A stretch of DNA of 64,000 nt from Amorphophallus konjac (Eukaryota > Streptophyta > Magnoliopsida > Alismatales > Araceae). Every line of letters begins with the position of its first letter. Position 1 is the first letter of the stretch. Below the pieces are notes generated by a model. It did no database searches and was not told the origin of the DNA. It saw only the letters and a program-made list of their open reading frames with translations. Positions 1-11,760 of this stretch are shown piece by piece. Position numbers and translations under genes: made by a program. The stretch covers positions 1 through 64,000 of the forward strand of contig JAHNEJ010001737.1 of the NCBI GenBank assembly GCA_022559845.1. Reading direction: 5' to 3'.

Positions 1-2600
1 GCTTTGCAGAAGGAGCTCGGACGAGTGCCTGCGGGAGAAGAACAAACAGAGAAAAGAGAACAGAGCCGGCTACGGAGGTTCAGAGAAAAGGTTGCTTTAG
101 GTTGAGGAAAGCAGCCTTTCTTTTATAAAGATTTGAAGAGGGCTTAAGGTTGTTCGGAGTTAGCAGGTTGATGGCTATTAGGATTTGATTTTACTTTCGA
201 TTTGGAAACGGAAGCGTTGGATTGATTAACGCCTTTTGTTAGGGCGTCAACTTTTGAATTGACAACCTTTCTGAGGTCGTGTTTTGTGTAACGCCCTTTA
301 ATAGGTCGTTTACTCTTTGGCCTCTCGATGGGTTTCACGCCTTGCTGAAGGGCGTGTTTCATGTTTTAACGACTACATATTAAGGCGCTTTTTCATGATT
401 TGACGCCGTTCGGTGCAGGCGTGTTTTTATGAGCTTATGAATTTAGATATTCATGTGTGTTAATGAACTTAAGTGCTATTATTTCGTTGAATTGTTTTTT
501 TAATTAAGAACTTATGATCATATCATGATTTAAATGGAAAATTATGTTTGATTATCTTGAATTTCAAAAACTGATGAATTTTTAAAGTGCAGAAGTTTGC
601 AGGATTAGAGGTGCCTAGGTTGCTCATGGAAATCACATCGCGCTTGTCATTTTGTATTTGTTCGTTGTAAGCATTGTTATTATAGGATATCTACATTATT
701 ATAGCATATCAAGGACCTTGTGGTTCTGATGAATCTGGAATTTGAGTTCCCCTTCATCAAAAATAATGATAATTCCAGGAGAGTCTTGGGCACACGGATA
801 GGCCGTTGAGACGTTGAAGGTTTGGGATGATGGTTCCACTTTCTGAGTTGATGCGCGGACAAACGAGCTTCGGCTTAGTGTTAGCTCAGAAACTTGGATT
901 TTTGACTAAATCTAGATGACTTAGCAATATTATCCTTGATTATTTTCTATTTTTAGTTTGTTTTATCTTTTCTTTTAGCCCAGCATGCATCATATAGGAC
1001 TTTGAGTTTTTCATGTTGAAAATTTTCATATTATGGCAATAATGAAGGTCACTCGCTCTTGATTGAGTTGACATGAGATATTCCACTCCAAATCAAGTAC
1101 TTTGTTCTATCTGAAGCCGCTCAGGCTGGTTCCTTGAAAGTGTCCCTTTGTTGGATCTCCATCTCAATTCTCTTTATTTTTCTACAAATTTACCTTGGTT
1201 GTAGCACGTCCACGTTGGCTGGTAATCGCTCTCCAATGGTCTTTCCCTATCGTGCCCGCGCGCACACCTTTTGCCTTACATTTTACTTGTTTAGCTTAGA
1301 CTCCTTTATCCAGCAAATCGATGCTTCCTTGGAATCACTCGGAGTTGTTTCATTCAGAATCTTGGAAAGATCTCTATTGTTTAGTGTCTGAGGCGTGTCA
1401 CATCACACATTGGCATCTACTTATCAGTTCATTCCACTTCATTCCATTTTATTGCACTTTCACTCCATTTCGTCTCACTCCCTTCCAAAGCAGACGCCAA
1501 GGCGGGGCAGTTGTAGACACGCCAAAAATGACACTTTGTTGATTAAATCTCATGTCACTATGATGACGCCCCAAAGTGAACTTCAATATTCCCATAATAT
1601 AAAAATTTTCTATTTTTGTGGGTTTTCCGTTGCATTATTGCATTTTCTGATTCGCGACCTGAAGAGGGGCGTTATTTAAATAGCGACATTATCTAGGGCA
1701 TTTTCTCAAGAAAGGACGACTAAATGTCAGGGCGTCAATTCCTGGTATTATCCGGTTTTAAAAGTAAATGCAAAATCAATTTAATTATTGGTTAACGTCC
1801 TTTCTCAGGGCATGTTTTAAATTAACGCCTCTACCCTAGGCGTGTTCTCATGATTTTCAAACAAAGCAGGTTCTATTGCCAAAATTAGATCCAAGAAGTG
1901 ACGCCCTTGATAGAGGTCGTGTTTTGAGTAACGTCTTGATGTAGGTCGTCAATTTCAAAATTGACGCCCGTATCTAAGTCGTGTTTCATCTCGGAGTCCT
2001 ACCTTTTTTCCATCTTTCCCTCACAGTTCCCTGCCTTGTTTCAACCTCTTGCTCGATGTTAATCCTTTCCTTGGATACTCCTTGCCCGTTCTTATCTTCC
2101 CTTGTTTGATCACATTCGATTGGAATCTTATATAAGGAAGCCTGGATCGATCGTCACAAGGTTGAGGAACACCCACATATACAGAGAAAAAAGATTGCAG
2201 GTTCTGTACGAGCAGAGTTTTCTTTCTTCTTCCTGCGCGGTCGTTCCTCTGCATCCTTTTCATAGGAGTTCACTTGTGTCCACTGCTTCCTCTTCTTCTC
2301 ATCAACATATTCTTCACACGGTTTCCCTTTACTGTCATCAGGGACAGCAAGGTTCTTTTATTTCGTTTATTTTGTTTGTGAGCATATCATCCTTCGTCCC
2401 ACCGTCAGTCTTTCTTATTGCATTAAGTCCTATCATCATCATTATCATATCATATCTCCTTCCCTAGCTCTTCTCTAGGGGTTTAAAAAAAACAAAAAAG
2501 AGGTGCGCATGTTAATTTCATTTTTCAACATCATATTCTTTATTTGGGATTGATACTATTTGCATTGGCTGATCCCTTTTCGTTTTGCTTTGTTTCATTA
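1..2600. repeat. LTR-like region with ACGCC/GGCGT inverted-repeat arrays and a TATA box
   Basis: Two stretches (220-430 and 1670-1990) carry repeated pairs such as TAACGCC with GGGCGT, or GGTCGT followed by GTTTT, spaced 8-20 nt apart. Downstream, TATATAAGG at 2129-2137 (plus strand) is followed by transcribed-leader-like pyrimidine-rich sequence. This resembles a U3 region and promoter of an LTR element whose left part lies outside the window. No gene is supported. Confidence 0.45.
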
Positions 2601-3377
2601 TCTTTTTTGCAAGGTAATCAAAAGGAAAACCCTTCTCATCGGCCGGCCGATTGAAGAAGGAGGAAGGAACTTCACATCATCCCGCGTTCCAATCTTCACC
2701 AGATATTCGCGATCTCTTTTTATTATTATTGAGGTAACCCCTCTGGCGATCACAATCTCCATATTTGCACCACGTGCAAGCTTTTTCTTCCCCTTATTTA
2801 TGTATTAATCATTATTCTCCCCCTTTTTTTGTTTTGTTCTTTTTCTCATCATTTATTCTCTTGTGATTTTGTGTGGGATTTATGCCCATCCACAGTGCCG
2901 TCACCTCATCGCCGTCTGCAGCAGGGGAGAGGGTCGCCTCCGCGTCCACGGGAGAGGGGGAAAGGAGGGGGCGCAGGTTCTCACGGGAGGAAGAAAAGAG
3001 GAGGAAGAAGAAGAGAAAAAGAAAAAGGGAAAATAGAGGGTATTTATAGAAATTTCAGAAAATACCAAAAAATTAAAAATTATATTTTCGCGATCCTGAG
3101 AATGCACCGATCGCAACGGTACCACCCGTGCCTAGGTGAACGGCTCGGTTCACCCGCTACGAGGTTCCGTAGGTCCTGCCGAAACATGCACGCGGAAATC
3201 GAAAAACACACGGAAAAAATCGCATAACACACTCCGGGCCTCCGAAACTGATCCGAATCACACGGATCCGAACACGAAAGATGTCCGAAGCATAATTTCG
3301 GACACAATGGAGTCGGACTCTCCGAGAAACCAGATCCGGGACCCGAAAAGAAGGATCTGAAGGGTCCGGTATATTAC
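2601..3377 (-). repeat. LTR fragment or solo LTR, minus strand
   Basis: On the minus strand a possible LTR start, TGTAATATACCGGACC, lies at 3377. A TATA box (CTATAAATACCC) lies about 330 bp inside at 3050-3035. Repeated TCCGAA/TTCGGA motifs in the first 250 bp are common in such LTRs. The other end and a target duplication were not found. Confidence 0.45.
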
Positions 3378-3950
3378 ACTCGAACACACAAACTGGTCCA
3401 ATGATCAAGACGGAGTGCTCATTTCATTATTGATAGAGTAGTTCGATAAGAACATGTGCACCAATGGAACTTCCAAGTCACAAGTATAGAATTACATGGT
3501 AGCATAATTTAATATGTCATGCAACTTGAACTACGATAGACATCAATTATACAACTGTTGGAATATCTTGAAGAAGTTATATTTTTATATGCAAAATTGT
3601 TGCGTAATAGTGGATGGGGGTGGGATGAAATCACCTACATACTAGTCCCAAGTTATGAGGGGGCATGGGATGATTTACTTGAGGTATAATGTGAAAACAC
3701 ATCTACATATTTTAAGAACATGTATGTAAATTAAACCATGTTCTAACAATTGAGTTTCGTTGAACTTGTCCAGAACTTCCCGAAATATCATATCATAAAG
3801 GGGAAATCTTTCATGTACTTGAGGCAAATGGAGTATCTTTTTCATAGCAGTACTATAAGAGGGGAAGATATTGAAAGGACTGTCCCGAACATGTAAACTC
3901 AATCTTCTAGCCAACATGTTACTGAATTCTTAAGTGTCCTGGGTATTGGT
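3378..3950. other. Unassigned sequence
   Basis: AT-rich intergenic or decayed transposon DNA. No reading frame with family resemblance. Confidence 0.5.
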
Positions 3951-4300
3951 TTAGGTCCCGAAAGCATGGAATTGTCCATTGGTATCCCTAGTGCAAATCA
4001 AGAAGCACATGCAAGTGCCTCCCCAATTGTGCATGAGTGATGAGTCTTCAAGGTCTTCGTTAAGAGGCAAGTGTTCCATTACTTCATCTTCGAGGGGACG
4101 GCAAAGGAAGATTGGGAATGAGTATATTAATAATTTTGTGGTTGCTAGTATGGAGAGGATGGATCTTGTTAAAATACCTCGACGTGTTCGTCCATCTTTT
4201 ATCATGTATCTTGATAACTATATTTTCTTCCCATCATATTCTAGTGGAATGAGAATTATCTTGTTGCTTCACATATTCTGATCTTTAGTTGATGATACCC
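3951..4300 (+). pseudogene. Possible remnant of the companion ORF of the PIF/Harbinger element
   Basis: A plus-strand frame 3979-4281 (SSRSSLRGKCSITSSSRGRQ, then RKIGNEYINNFVVASMERM) lies about 0.6 kb upstream of the transposase. The position and basic, Ser-rich composition fit the Myb-like second ORF of these elements, but no motif proves it. Confidence 0.25.
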
Positions 4301-4901
4301 TATACAAATCTTATGTGTAGGCTTTTGAAACTACTACAATGGGAAAATATAAGTGTTATGTAGTGTGGGTTGGTCGAATCACTTGGCATATATTTCACAT
4401 GGCTAGAATATTACGCTCAAATAAATGGATATCCAGGAGCCTGTTATAAGATATTCTTCTCCATAGAGGTGGCACAAAAGGTATTTTATGGTGCCTTAAC
4501 CACTTGCAATGACATTTTCAGTCACAATTCTTGGTCCTAGTGCACTAGAACTATCGAAGTCAATTGATGTCACTCCTCCCCAACTAAAAAATAAGATGCC
4601 GATAGAAATGACATCAATGTCATGCATCATCGTTGTTCTACTTATGCTATGTGTCTTTCTATTATTTCTAATCTTAGTAAGACTTTTTTTCATGCTTGTA
4701 CTCCATCATTAAGATCTATTTTCTTGTTTTAAAGAATCTTGATGTGTCAAATGTGACATTTAACGTGGTTGATTAGCACCTTAAGAGTAGATGGGCAATA
4801 CATGCCCATAGTATCCTTGCCTATATTTATTGTACTTTGGATGTGTAAAATGTGACGTAGCATTTAACCAACTACTCATGGAGTTCATTGAGGAATAAGA
4901 G

Positions 4902-5946
4902 ATGTATAATGACATCAATGAGGTAATATTTGAGCAAATAGCAGCACAAGAAGCCATTGTGATTCTTAGGCACCGAATGCACTCATCTGTTTATGGTGGT
5001 CATGTATGGATTCACGAGATTTTTAATAGCTATGAACAAGCGTACTACAATGTATTCCGCCTTCATCCCACAATGTTCACACAGTTGAGGGACATGTTGG
5101 TAAGCAAATTAAGGTTTACTAAAGGACTCATGATATGTCTCTACAAATGAACAACTAGCAAGGCTCCTCTATATTACTGGCAATGGAGTCTCCACAGGAG
5201 CTCTCTGTGAACATTTTTAACACTCTTCCCAGACCATTAGTTCTTATTTGAATCATGTTATTAATACATTGGCCTCCATAAAGTCAGACTTCATCCAACT
5301 ACCCACACAAGTCAATGAATGTCACCCCTTCATTCGTGGTAAAGAAAGAGTCTACCCTTTCCTCAAGGTAAGCATACCATAAAGACCTCCATTTTGTATT
5401 AAAATTTATCAATATTTTTAACTTAATTTGGGTATGGATATGCTATATGTAGGGCACACTTGGAGCAAATGATGGAACCCATGTCCTGGCAATTGTCTCC
5501 GTGGAAGACCAAGGTCATTTTCGCATCGAAAACATTGCATGCATAACCCAAAATGTAATGGATGTGGTTTCGTTTGACATGCTATTTCAATATTTTGTGT
5601 AGGTTAGGAAGGTTTGGCTGCGAACATGAGGGTGTTGAAATGGGCACTGGAGGAGGGAGACTTCACTGTACCAAGGGTTTGCAAACACAACTCCTTCTTA
5701 GCATCATATCGAGAGCAACAGTGTCACCTTGCAACCTTCTGTGGTCGAGCAAATATGACATACGCCAACAAGAAGGAGAAATTCAATCATCGTCATGCTC
5801 AGCTACGCAATGTGGTCAAACGAGCATTTGGCATCTTGAAAATGAGATTCCAAACTCTCCAAGAGGGAAACAATTATCCATGGCCTACACAAAAGAAAAT
5901 AGTCATTGCTTGTTGTGTGGTCCAAAATTTCATTCGACGTGAGTAG
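4902..5946 (+). pseudogene. PIF/Harbinger transposase (DDE_Tnp_4), inactive
   Basis: Pieces in order: N-terminal region 4902-5110 (MYNDINEVIFEQIAAQEAIV, then FRLHPTMFTQLRDML); helix-turn-helix part at about 5152-5368 (EQLARLLYITGNGVSTGALC, an in-frame TAA near 5218, then FIQLPTQVNECHPFIRGKER); a short intron with normal-looking splice sites (GTAAGC at 5369, TGTAG at 5452); and the catalytic part 5453-5946 (LGANDGTHV, NVMDVVSFDM, GLAANMRVLKWAL, FNHRHAQLRNVVKRAFGIL, KIVIACCVVQNFIR). The first catalytic Asp is kept in NDGTH. The second lies where AHDSRVL is usual and is Asn here (AANMRVL). The Glu of the RNVIERAFG block is Lys (RNVVKRAFG). With the stop and a frameshift near 5600, it is dead. 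Confidence 0.88.
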
Positions 5947-6680
5947 AGTTTTGATTGGTATTTTAATAAGGTTGGTGAGGATGATGTAGGAGTTGATCAA
6001 TGATGTTGGAGATGATGAGATTCCCAACAACGTTCGTGTCAAAAACTTGGACGTGGCCGTCGGTGAATAATTGAAGAATTGTATTGCTGATGACATCTAG
6101 AGGGCGCATTGATGGGCACAATAATGAGGTCCTTTTAGGTTGATGATTTCTTGTTTTCACATGTAGGCGTGTAATGTTTGTTCCTATATTGAAACTTCTT
6201 GTCATGTACTAAACTATGATGTTTTATTTCTAAATTAAACTATGATATTTAATTGGTCGACTTTTCAACCATGCGACTTACTATTGTCTTTACTGGAACC
6301 AAAGTGCGTGCTATCTTCCTTCGTACTACTATGCAATGAGATAACTACAACGAGAAGTCTTTCCATTTATGTATTATCTATGTTGATTATAAGCTTTTAC
6401 CCACCTTAAGAGTGAGGTAAATGCAAATGAGATTTACCCACCTGAAGAAATCATTCTCACGGGCGTCCTTTGTGTTCATGCCAAATGTAGAAAGTAGGTA
6501 CATGATTTCTCCTTTTTTCTCTTTTGCTCGAGTTATCTATCAAAACCGATTACCTTATTCCATATCTAATTATTCCATAACATCAAATGTAGAAAGTAGT
6601 TCACTTCATTACCTTACTCCATATCTAGTTATTCCACAACATCGATGTATTGTTCGGATGTGAATCGTGTATTAATTGTG
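5947..6680. other. Unassigned sequence downstream of the transposase remnant
   Basis: No gene. A ~45-bp segment around CCATATCTAATTATTCCATA occurs twice (about 6558-6597 and 6620-6650), with related ATGTAGAAAGTA words at 6484 and 6584. It is probably the 3' part of the Harbinger element or a small local duplication. Confidence 0.4.
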
Positions 6681-6689
6681 TAATTAATT

Positions 6690-7610
6690 AATACTCTACT
6701 TGAGGAGGGTAAAATTAATACGGCCCATACGCGGCCCATTAACATCAGGCCCCTGTTGGCCGAAGATCCGCATAGCGCAAAACGGATCTCCGACAGTCGA
6801 TGACCCACGCCAGGCGACCCAATAAAGATGGACATCGGATTCGCCAGCCCATGAAGGGCATCGACCCAGATATATCGGACGTCGGATGATTCTCCAATGA
6901 CCGACCATTACTCCTGCCATCATCGGTCTCTACTCCAGTAAAGGCGATCACGTTCCAAGACTCGCCTGAAGATCGCTCGGCCCTGATAAATAGGAGAACA
7001 ACGGGAAACTCCCCACGATCGCAGGGAGACGTTATCTCACGACTTACGCCCTTCCCCAAGGGATATGTCTCCACCGCCATAACAACCTCTATAAATAGAC
7101 CTCCGATCAGAAAAGATAAACACACGCAAACGGACAAGCAGACTGACAGAGACAGAAAGATGTTCACACTGAGGCATACACGCACGCACACGGTCACACG
7201 ACGGTAAGCGATAGAGAGACCCATCTGCAGAGAAGGGCCCTGATCTGCTTCCGGGTACACCACCAACCCTGCGAGCACTCTCCGAGCACCCGCTGAACAT
7301 AGCGAGCATCTCCGAGAGTTCCACCCTCACTCCAAGTTTGATCATTCTGCTCTCATTCTCTCTCTCTCTCTCTTCTCCATCCTATGTGGATCCCCATATA
7401 CCATAGTCCTGACTTAAGTATCGGAGGGTTGTCCCATGAGATAACGCATATGGCTCCTTCTGACACTGTTCTTATGATATTTGCAAGCTTCCACGGGTGG
7501 CTGGACGTTCTTCCCCAATAAATAAATCTTTAAAATGTGGTACGGGATTCGAGAGATTATTTTTCCGCCTCTATACTACTAAACGTGAATTAGATGGGAT
7601 GATGGATGGT
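6690..7610 (+). repeat. Solo-LTR-like copy 1
   Basis: It is similar along its length to 19425-20330 in the same orientation. It contains a TATA box (TATAAATA at 7090-7097) and the shared blocks TGGCTGGACGTTCTTCCCCAA and GTGGTACGGGATTCGAGAGAT. There is no adjoining primer-binding site or coding region, so a solo LTR is likely. Confidence 0.65.
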
Positions 7611-8728
7611 GTCGATCGGCCGCACAGCACTCGTTACAGATCAGATGCATTATATTATTCTAACATTCTTAATTATCATACTCTACTAAACTCGACCTAA
7701 GTGGTTAAGATATAATCTTAGCATTATCATAAACTTGCATCATTTTACCTGATACATACACACAAAGTATCTTGAAGAAACATCCGAAGGAATGGAAGTC
7801 ATATTATTTTGCTTGAATTAAGTCTGCGCGTGGATGAACCATGCTCTATAGCCCTCCCGGAAGGCTCCTCCCGACGGGGTACTCCCACCCACCGACGTCG
7901 GTGATGTGGAATCATCATCAGCTCCGTGTGGGCCCCATCGATTCACGCCGCGCCGTCACGACCGAATCCGCGGACAGAGGTTGGCCTGGGATGCGCTTGC
8001 GTGCCAGGTACGTGTACGTTGACTCGGTGCTGACCGACCCCTTTTTGCCATACTCTAATTAAAACGAGGAATATGATTGGTCGCCCTCTGGTTACGTGTC
8101 ACATCATGGTCTTGCCAGCTATCTCACCGACATCTCGAATGCACATGATGCTAATCATGGGCTGCTATGTCTACACCCTTTTCCCGCTGAACTAATTAAT
8201 TAATAACAGCTGGGTTCCAGCATGCATGCATGCACCCATGCCATGCCCGTGCTCGATGGCCCGCTATGGAAAAGCCTCCCGCCGCGCTTTCTGATGCGAC
8301 GCGGCATGCTGCATGTGATTCCCATACACTACACGTGCCACACACACGTACGGGATCGAAAATGTATGATTAAAAGGTAATTTGCTATCTGATTTGGAAG
8401 GGTCGAAATTGGGCTCTATCGATTAATCGATCACAGTCAATCACGTCAGTTCATTGATGATGAGATCGATAACATAATGCATAATATTCAGTACACATTC
8501 GAATATAATTACACACTCGAGACATGTATCAAGTAAATAATTTCATTCGACTCACTCGGGGACATCCTCTAACACGCAATTTAAGTAAGCGATGCAAAGA
8601 AAAGAGGAGTAAGAGAAGATTTAATAGGACTACTATTTCATTGACGGGGATTTGTACGAAGTTGGAATAATTAAAACAATCGTTTGAATTCCAAACACAC
8701 ACAGATGGAGAGACACGAAAGCTAGTTG
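7611..8728. other. Low-copy-looking intergenic sequence, no gene
   Basis: More GC-rich than its surroundings at 7840-8350. It contains CATGCATGCATGCA (8221-8235) and ACGTG core words (near 8010, 8093, 8331) of the kind seen in plant promoters. No coding frame with an ATG and a family match is present, so nothing more can be claimed. Confidence 0.4.
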
Positions 8729-8736
8729 CTCATTGG

Positions 8737-10008
8737 TAGTGGCGGAGTTAGAAGTTTTTGATTGGGAGAGAGAGAAAGGGGGTGCGAATCACACGTATCC
8801 TCTGTTATTTAAATTAAATATATTCATTATATATAGTATAATTTCATATGTTATAATATAAATTAATATTTTATGTTCTATACAAATTATATTTTCTTGC
8901 AATTTGATAACTTAAAATTAATTTTAAGAAAAGTATGCATGCATATAAATAGTAATAAATGATAATTTTAGAAATAATAAGTTAATTTACGATTTTTTTT
9001 TCTAGAATGGTGGTGGGGAGTGGAGATAAGTTTCTTCTTAACATTTAAAAATTATTAATTTCTTAGTTTTCCCTATATTTGCAAAATCAATATGATTAGA
9101 AGATAAAAGAACACGTCATTAATTTACAACATATGCATGGTTCATTCATTATTTTTACTATGTAAATAGGATACATCATGAGAAAATAAAAAAAAATAGG
9201 GCATGGTTGGTATCGGGTTAAGGCGGGGTTATCCCCGTTTCAACCCCATTCTCCATTTGGTGAGCCAAAAAATAGTGAGAATATCTCGGGTTAAAGAGAA
9301 CATGCTTAACCCCAAAAATGAAGTTAATTCATGGATAACTCGTTCCAACAAAAATTTGGAATGAGTTATCCATCTCCCCAACCTCATTTTTCTCTCTCCA
9401 TTCATCCCCGTTCACTCATAATTAATAATAAAATTAAATCAATAATATTTTCATTATTAAACATCGAGATTATGAATTAAAATTAATTGGGTTCGTCATT
9501 AGTGATAATCATGATCATTAATATTAATTAATTATCTAAGTGATAAGTATGAACCTTAAGAATAGCATTATGTATTATAACCCATGATAATAAGGGTAAA
9601 ATTAGTCTATTTGTAACACGTATTCTCATTCGTATCTTTATTTTTTATCAAACGAATAATAGAGATACTGACATATTTATTCACTCGCATATCAAATACA
9701 AGTGAGAATAAGAATATAGATAAATTAATCTAGAATAACTTACGTCTATTCTCGTCATAATTTATCTTGATATCGAATATAACCTTAAGGCCGACGATTA
9801 GGACATGGTGGGGAATAAAACATACTAGGTGAGAATGGCAATTGAATGATAGTATAATCTCAAAAGATATTTACTAAATTAAAGAGACGGCTCAAAATAA
9901 TGAGTTAATTACATAATCTAAAATAAGTGTTTACTTTTTTTTCAGGGGTGGGAGGGGGTGAACTTTATACGTTTTAATGGGGATGGGGAGACACCCCCTC
10001 CACCACTG
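8737..10008. mobile_element. Non-autonomous hAT-type element, target duplication CTCATTGG
   Basis: It starts TAGTGGCGGAG and ends CTCCACCACTG, an 11-bp inverted repeat with two mismatches. The 8-bp direct repeat CTCATTGG lies at 8729-8736 and 10009-10016. The 8-bp duplication and GTGGCGGAG-type ends are typical of hAT. The 1.27-kb body is AT-rich with no transposase. A second element may sit inside at about 9198-9790 (GGGCATGGTTGGTATCGGG at its left edge). Confidence 0.85.
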
Positions 10009-10093
10009 CTCATTGGTCAAGCTAACCAAAGATGTTACCTGCCCGCTGCCCAGTACCAGCTTTGCCCGTGAGAACGACCCAGTCGGAGTAAGG

Positions 10094-10929
10094 CTTTGTG
10101 CATTGAATCAGGTGCACAAAGGCCAAAGCCACGCCATTATATAACATGCCTTCTCACTCGCAAAAAAAAAAGTGACATGATTAATTTCTTATGAAAAAAT
10201 ATGTCCCGTGTTAAAAATATACGGTATGCAAACTGACGCATTAAATACAGAGAACACTCGATGTGAAAGTAAAGGAATGAAATATATGTGGTACGATTAA
10301 AATATTTTGTTATATAAATAAAATATTTTTTACAAAAATTAAATATTTTATTTGACTATAAAAATAAACAAATGAAACATTTTATAGAAATGAAACATTA
10401 TGTTACACGAATAAAATATTTATTATAAGAATGAAATATTTATTACAAGAATGAAATATTTTATTATAAGAATAAAATATTTGATCACATAAATAAATCG
10501 ATCAAATATTTTGTAGAAATGAAATGTGTTATTACATAAATGAAACATTTGTTTTAGGAATGAAATATTTTATTTGACTATAGAAATAAATTAATATAAT
10601 ATTTATAGAAATAAAATATTTTGTTACATGAACAAAATATTTGTTATAAGTATAAAACACAACAAAAATGGCATTTTGTTATATTAACGAAACCTAACAA
10701 AATATTTCAATTCTATACCAAATGTTTCGTTCATATAGCAAAATATTTCAATCATGTGCCTTCTTGCCAAGTGCGCTCCAGATTTAATGTGTCAATTTTC
10801 GGACCTAATACGTTTGTGACGTGGGACGTCATTTTTTGTGTGAAAATAGTATTATTACCTTTTTTTAGACCAATGAGAAGACATGTTACATAATGACGTG
10901 ACTTTGTGCACCAGATTCGGTGCACAAAG
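10094..10929. mobile_element. MITE-like element with long inverted ends and terminal palindromes
   Basis: Inverted ends of about 200 bp run from CTTTGTGCATTGAATC at 10094 and, on the other strand, from CTTTGTGCACCGAATC at 10929. The homology continues inward (CATTATRTAACATGYCTTCTCA and GACRCATTAAAT). Each terminus is itself a ~28-bp palindrome with arms CTTTGTGCA. The centre is an AT-rich run of AATGAAATATTTTATTATAA-type units. No target duplication could be assigned. Confidence 0.75.
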
Positions 10930-11068
10930 TATTACTCTTAACTCAAATTATTTCAAAGTTAACTTAAAAATTGTTTTGTTTGAACGTATTAATCAATCCA
11001 GAATAAATGGAAATCCATATTTTTGTGGCTCTCTGTCTTCCCTTCTGTCTCTTTTTATAATAAAATGG

Positions 11069-11755
11069 GAAAATTATTTATATATCCTTAAAATCTTTCA
11101 AAAATTATCTCTATACCCTTACATTTAATGTATTTACTGTAATACCCCAAAATCTACTAACCAATGATCTCATGCCCCTGGGGTTAAAATCAAGACATGC
11201 AATAGTAACGGACCAAATGAGTGGACCATTTTACCCCTGTTGCAGAGACCGAAATTGAGAGTGATATAGAGAGAGAGGGGGGGAGGGGGACACTAGGGGG
11301 AGAGAGAGAGAGCAGGGGAGCGGGGATGCCAGAGGGGACCTTTTCCTCTGGCGCCAGTGTAGATAGAAAAGAGGGGGAGAGAGAGAGTGAGAAAGAGAGC
11401 GTAGGGACGTCGATGCAGATATAAAAAGATGGGGATAGAAAGAGAGAGACGAGAGAGAGAGAAGAAGGGGAGGGTGCCAGAGAGGGTCTCCCCCTCCAAT
11501 GCTGACATCCCGCCAGGGATGCAAAGAGAGAGAGATAGAGACAAGAGAGAGAGAGGGAGTAGTGGGGAGGGGGGAAGACGTCAAATGAGAGAGATAGAGA
11601 GGGAGAGCAGGGGAGGGGGGGTCAGACGGAGAGACAAGGAGGGGGAGGACGTTGAACAAGAGAGAGAGAGCGACGAGGATGGGGACGACATCAGATGAGA
11701 GAGAGAGAGAGGATGCCAAGTCTGTCTGTGCAGGCATGGAGGTGGGGAACAAAGG
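11069..11755 (+). repeat. Left arm of a GA/CT-rich inverted-arm (fold-back) element
   Basis: It begins with AT-rich sequence (AAAATCTTTCAAAAATTAT, then a CTCTATACCCTTA block) that recurs inverted at 19100-18990. It continues into GA-rich sequence with a block at 11485-11530 (GTCTCCCCCTCCAATGCTGA, CATCCCGC, ATGCAAAG) that recurs inverted at 18530-18575. Its frames (for example 11788-11231 minus) are low-complexity artefacts. Confidence 0.7.
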
Positions 11756-11760
11756 AAGTC

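Noticed and set aside
7841..8062. 73-residue plus-strand frame in a GC-richer stretch
   Set aside because: No family resemblance, no clear start context, and the surrounding sequence looks like spacer or promoter DNA.
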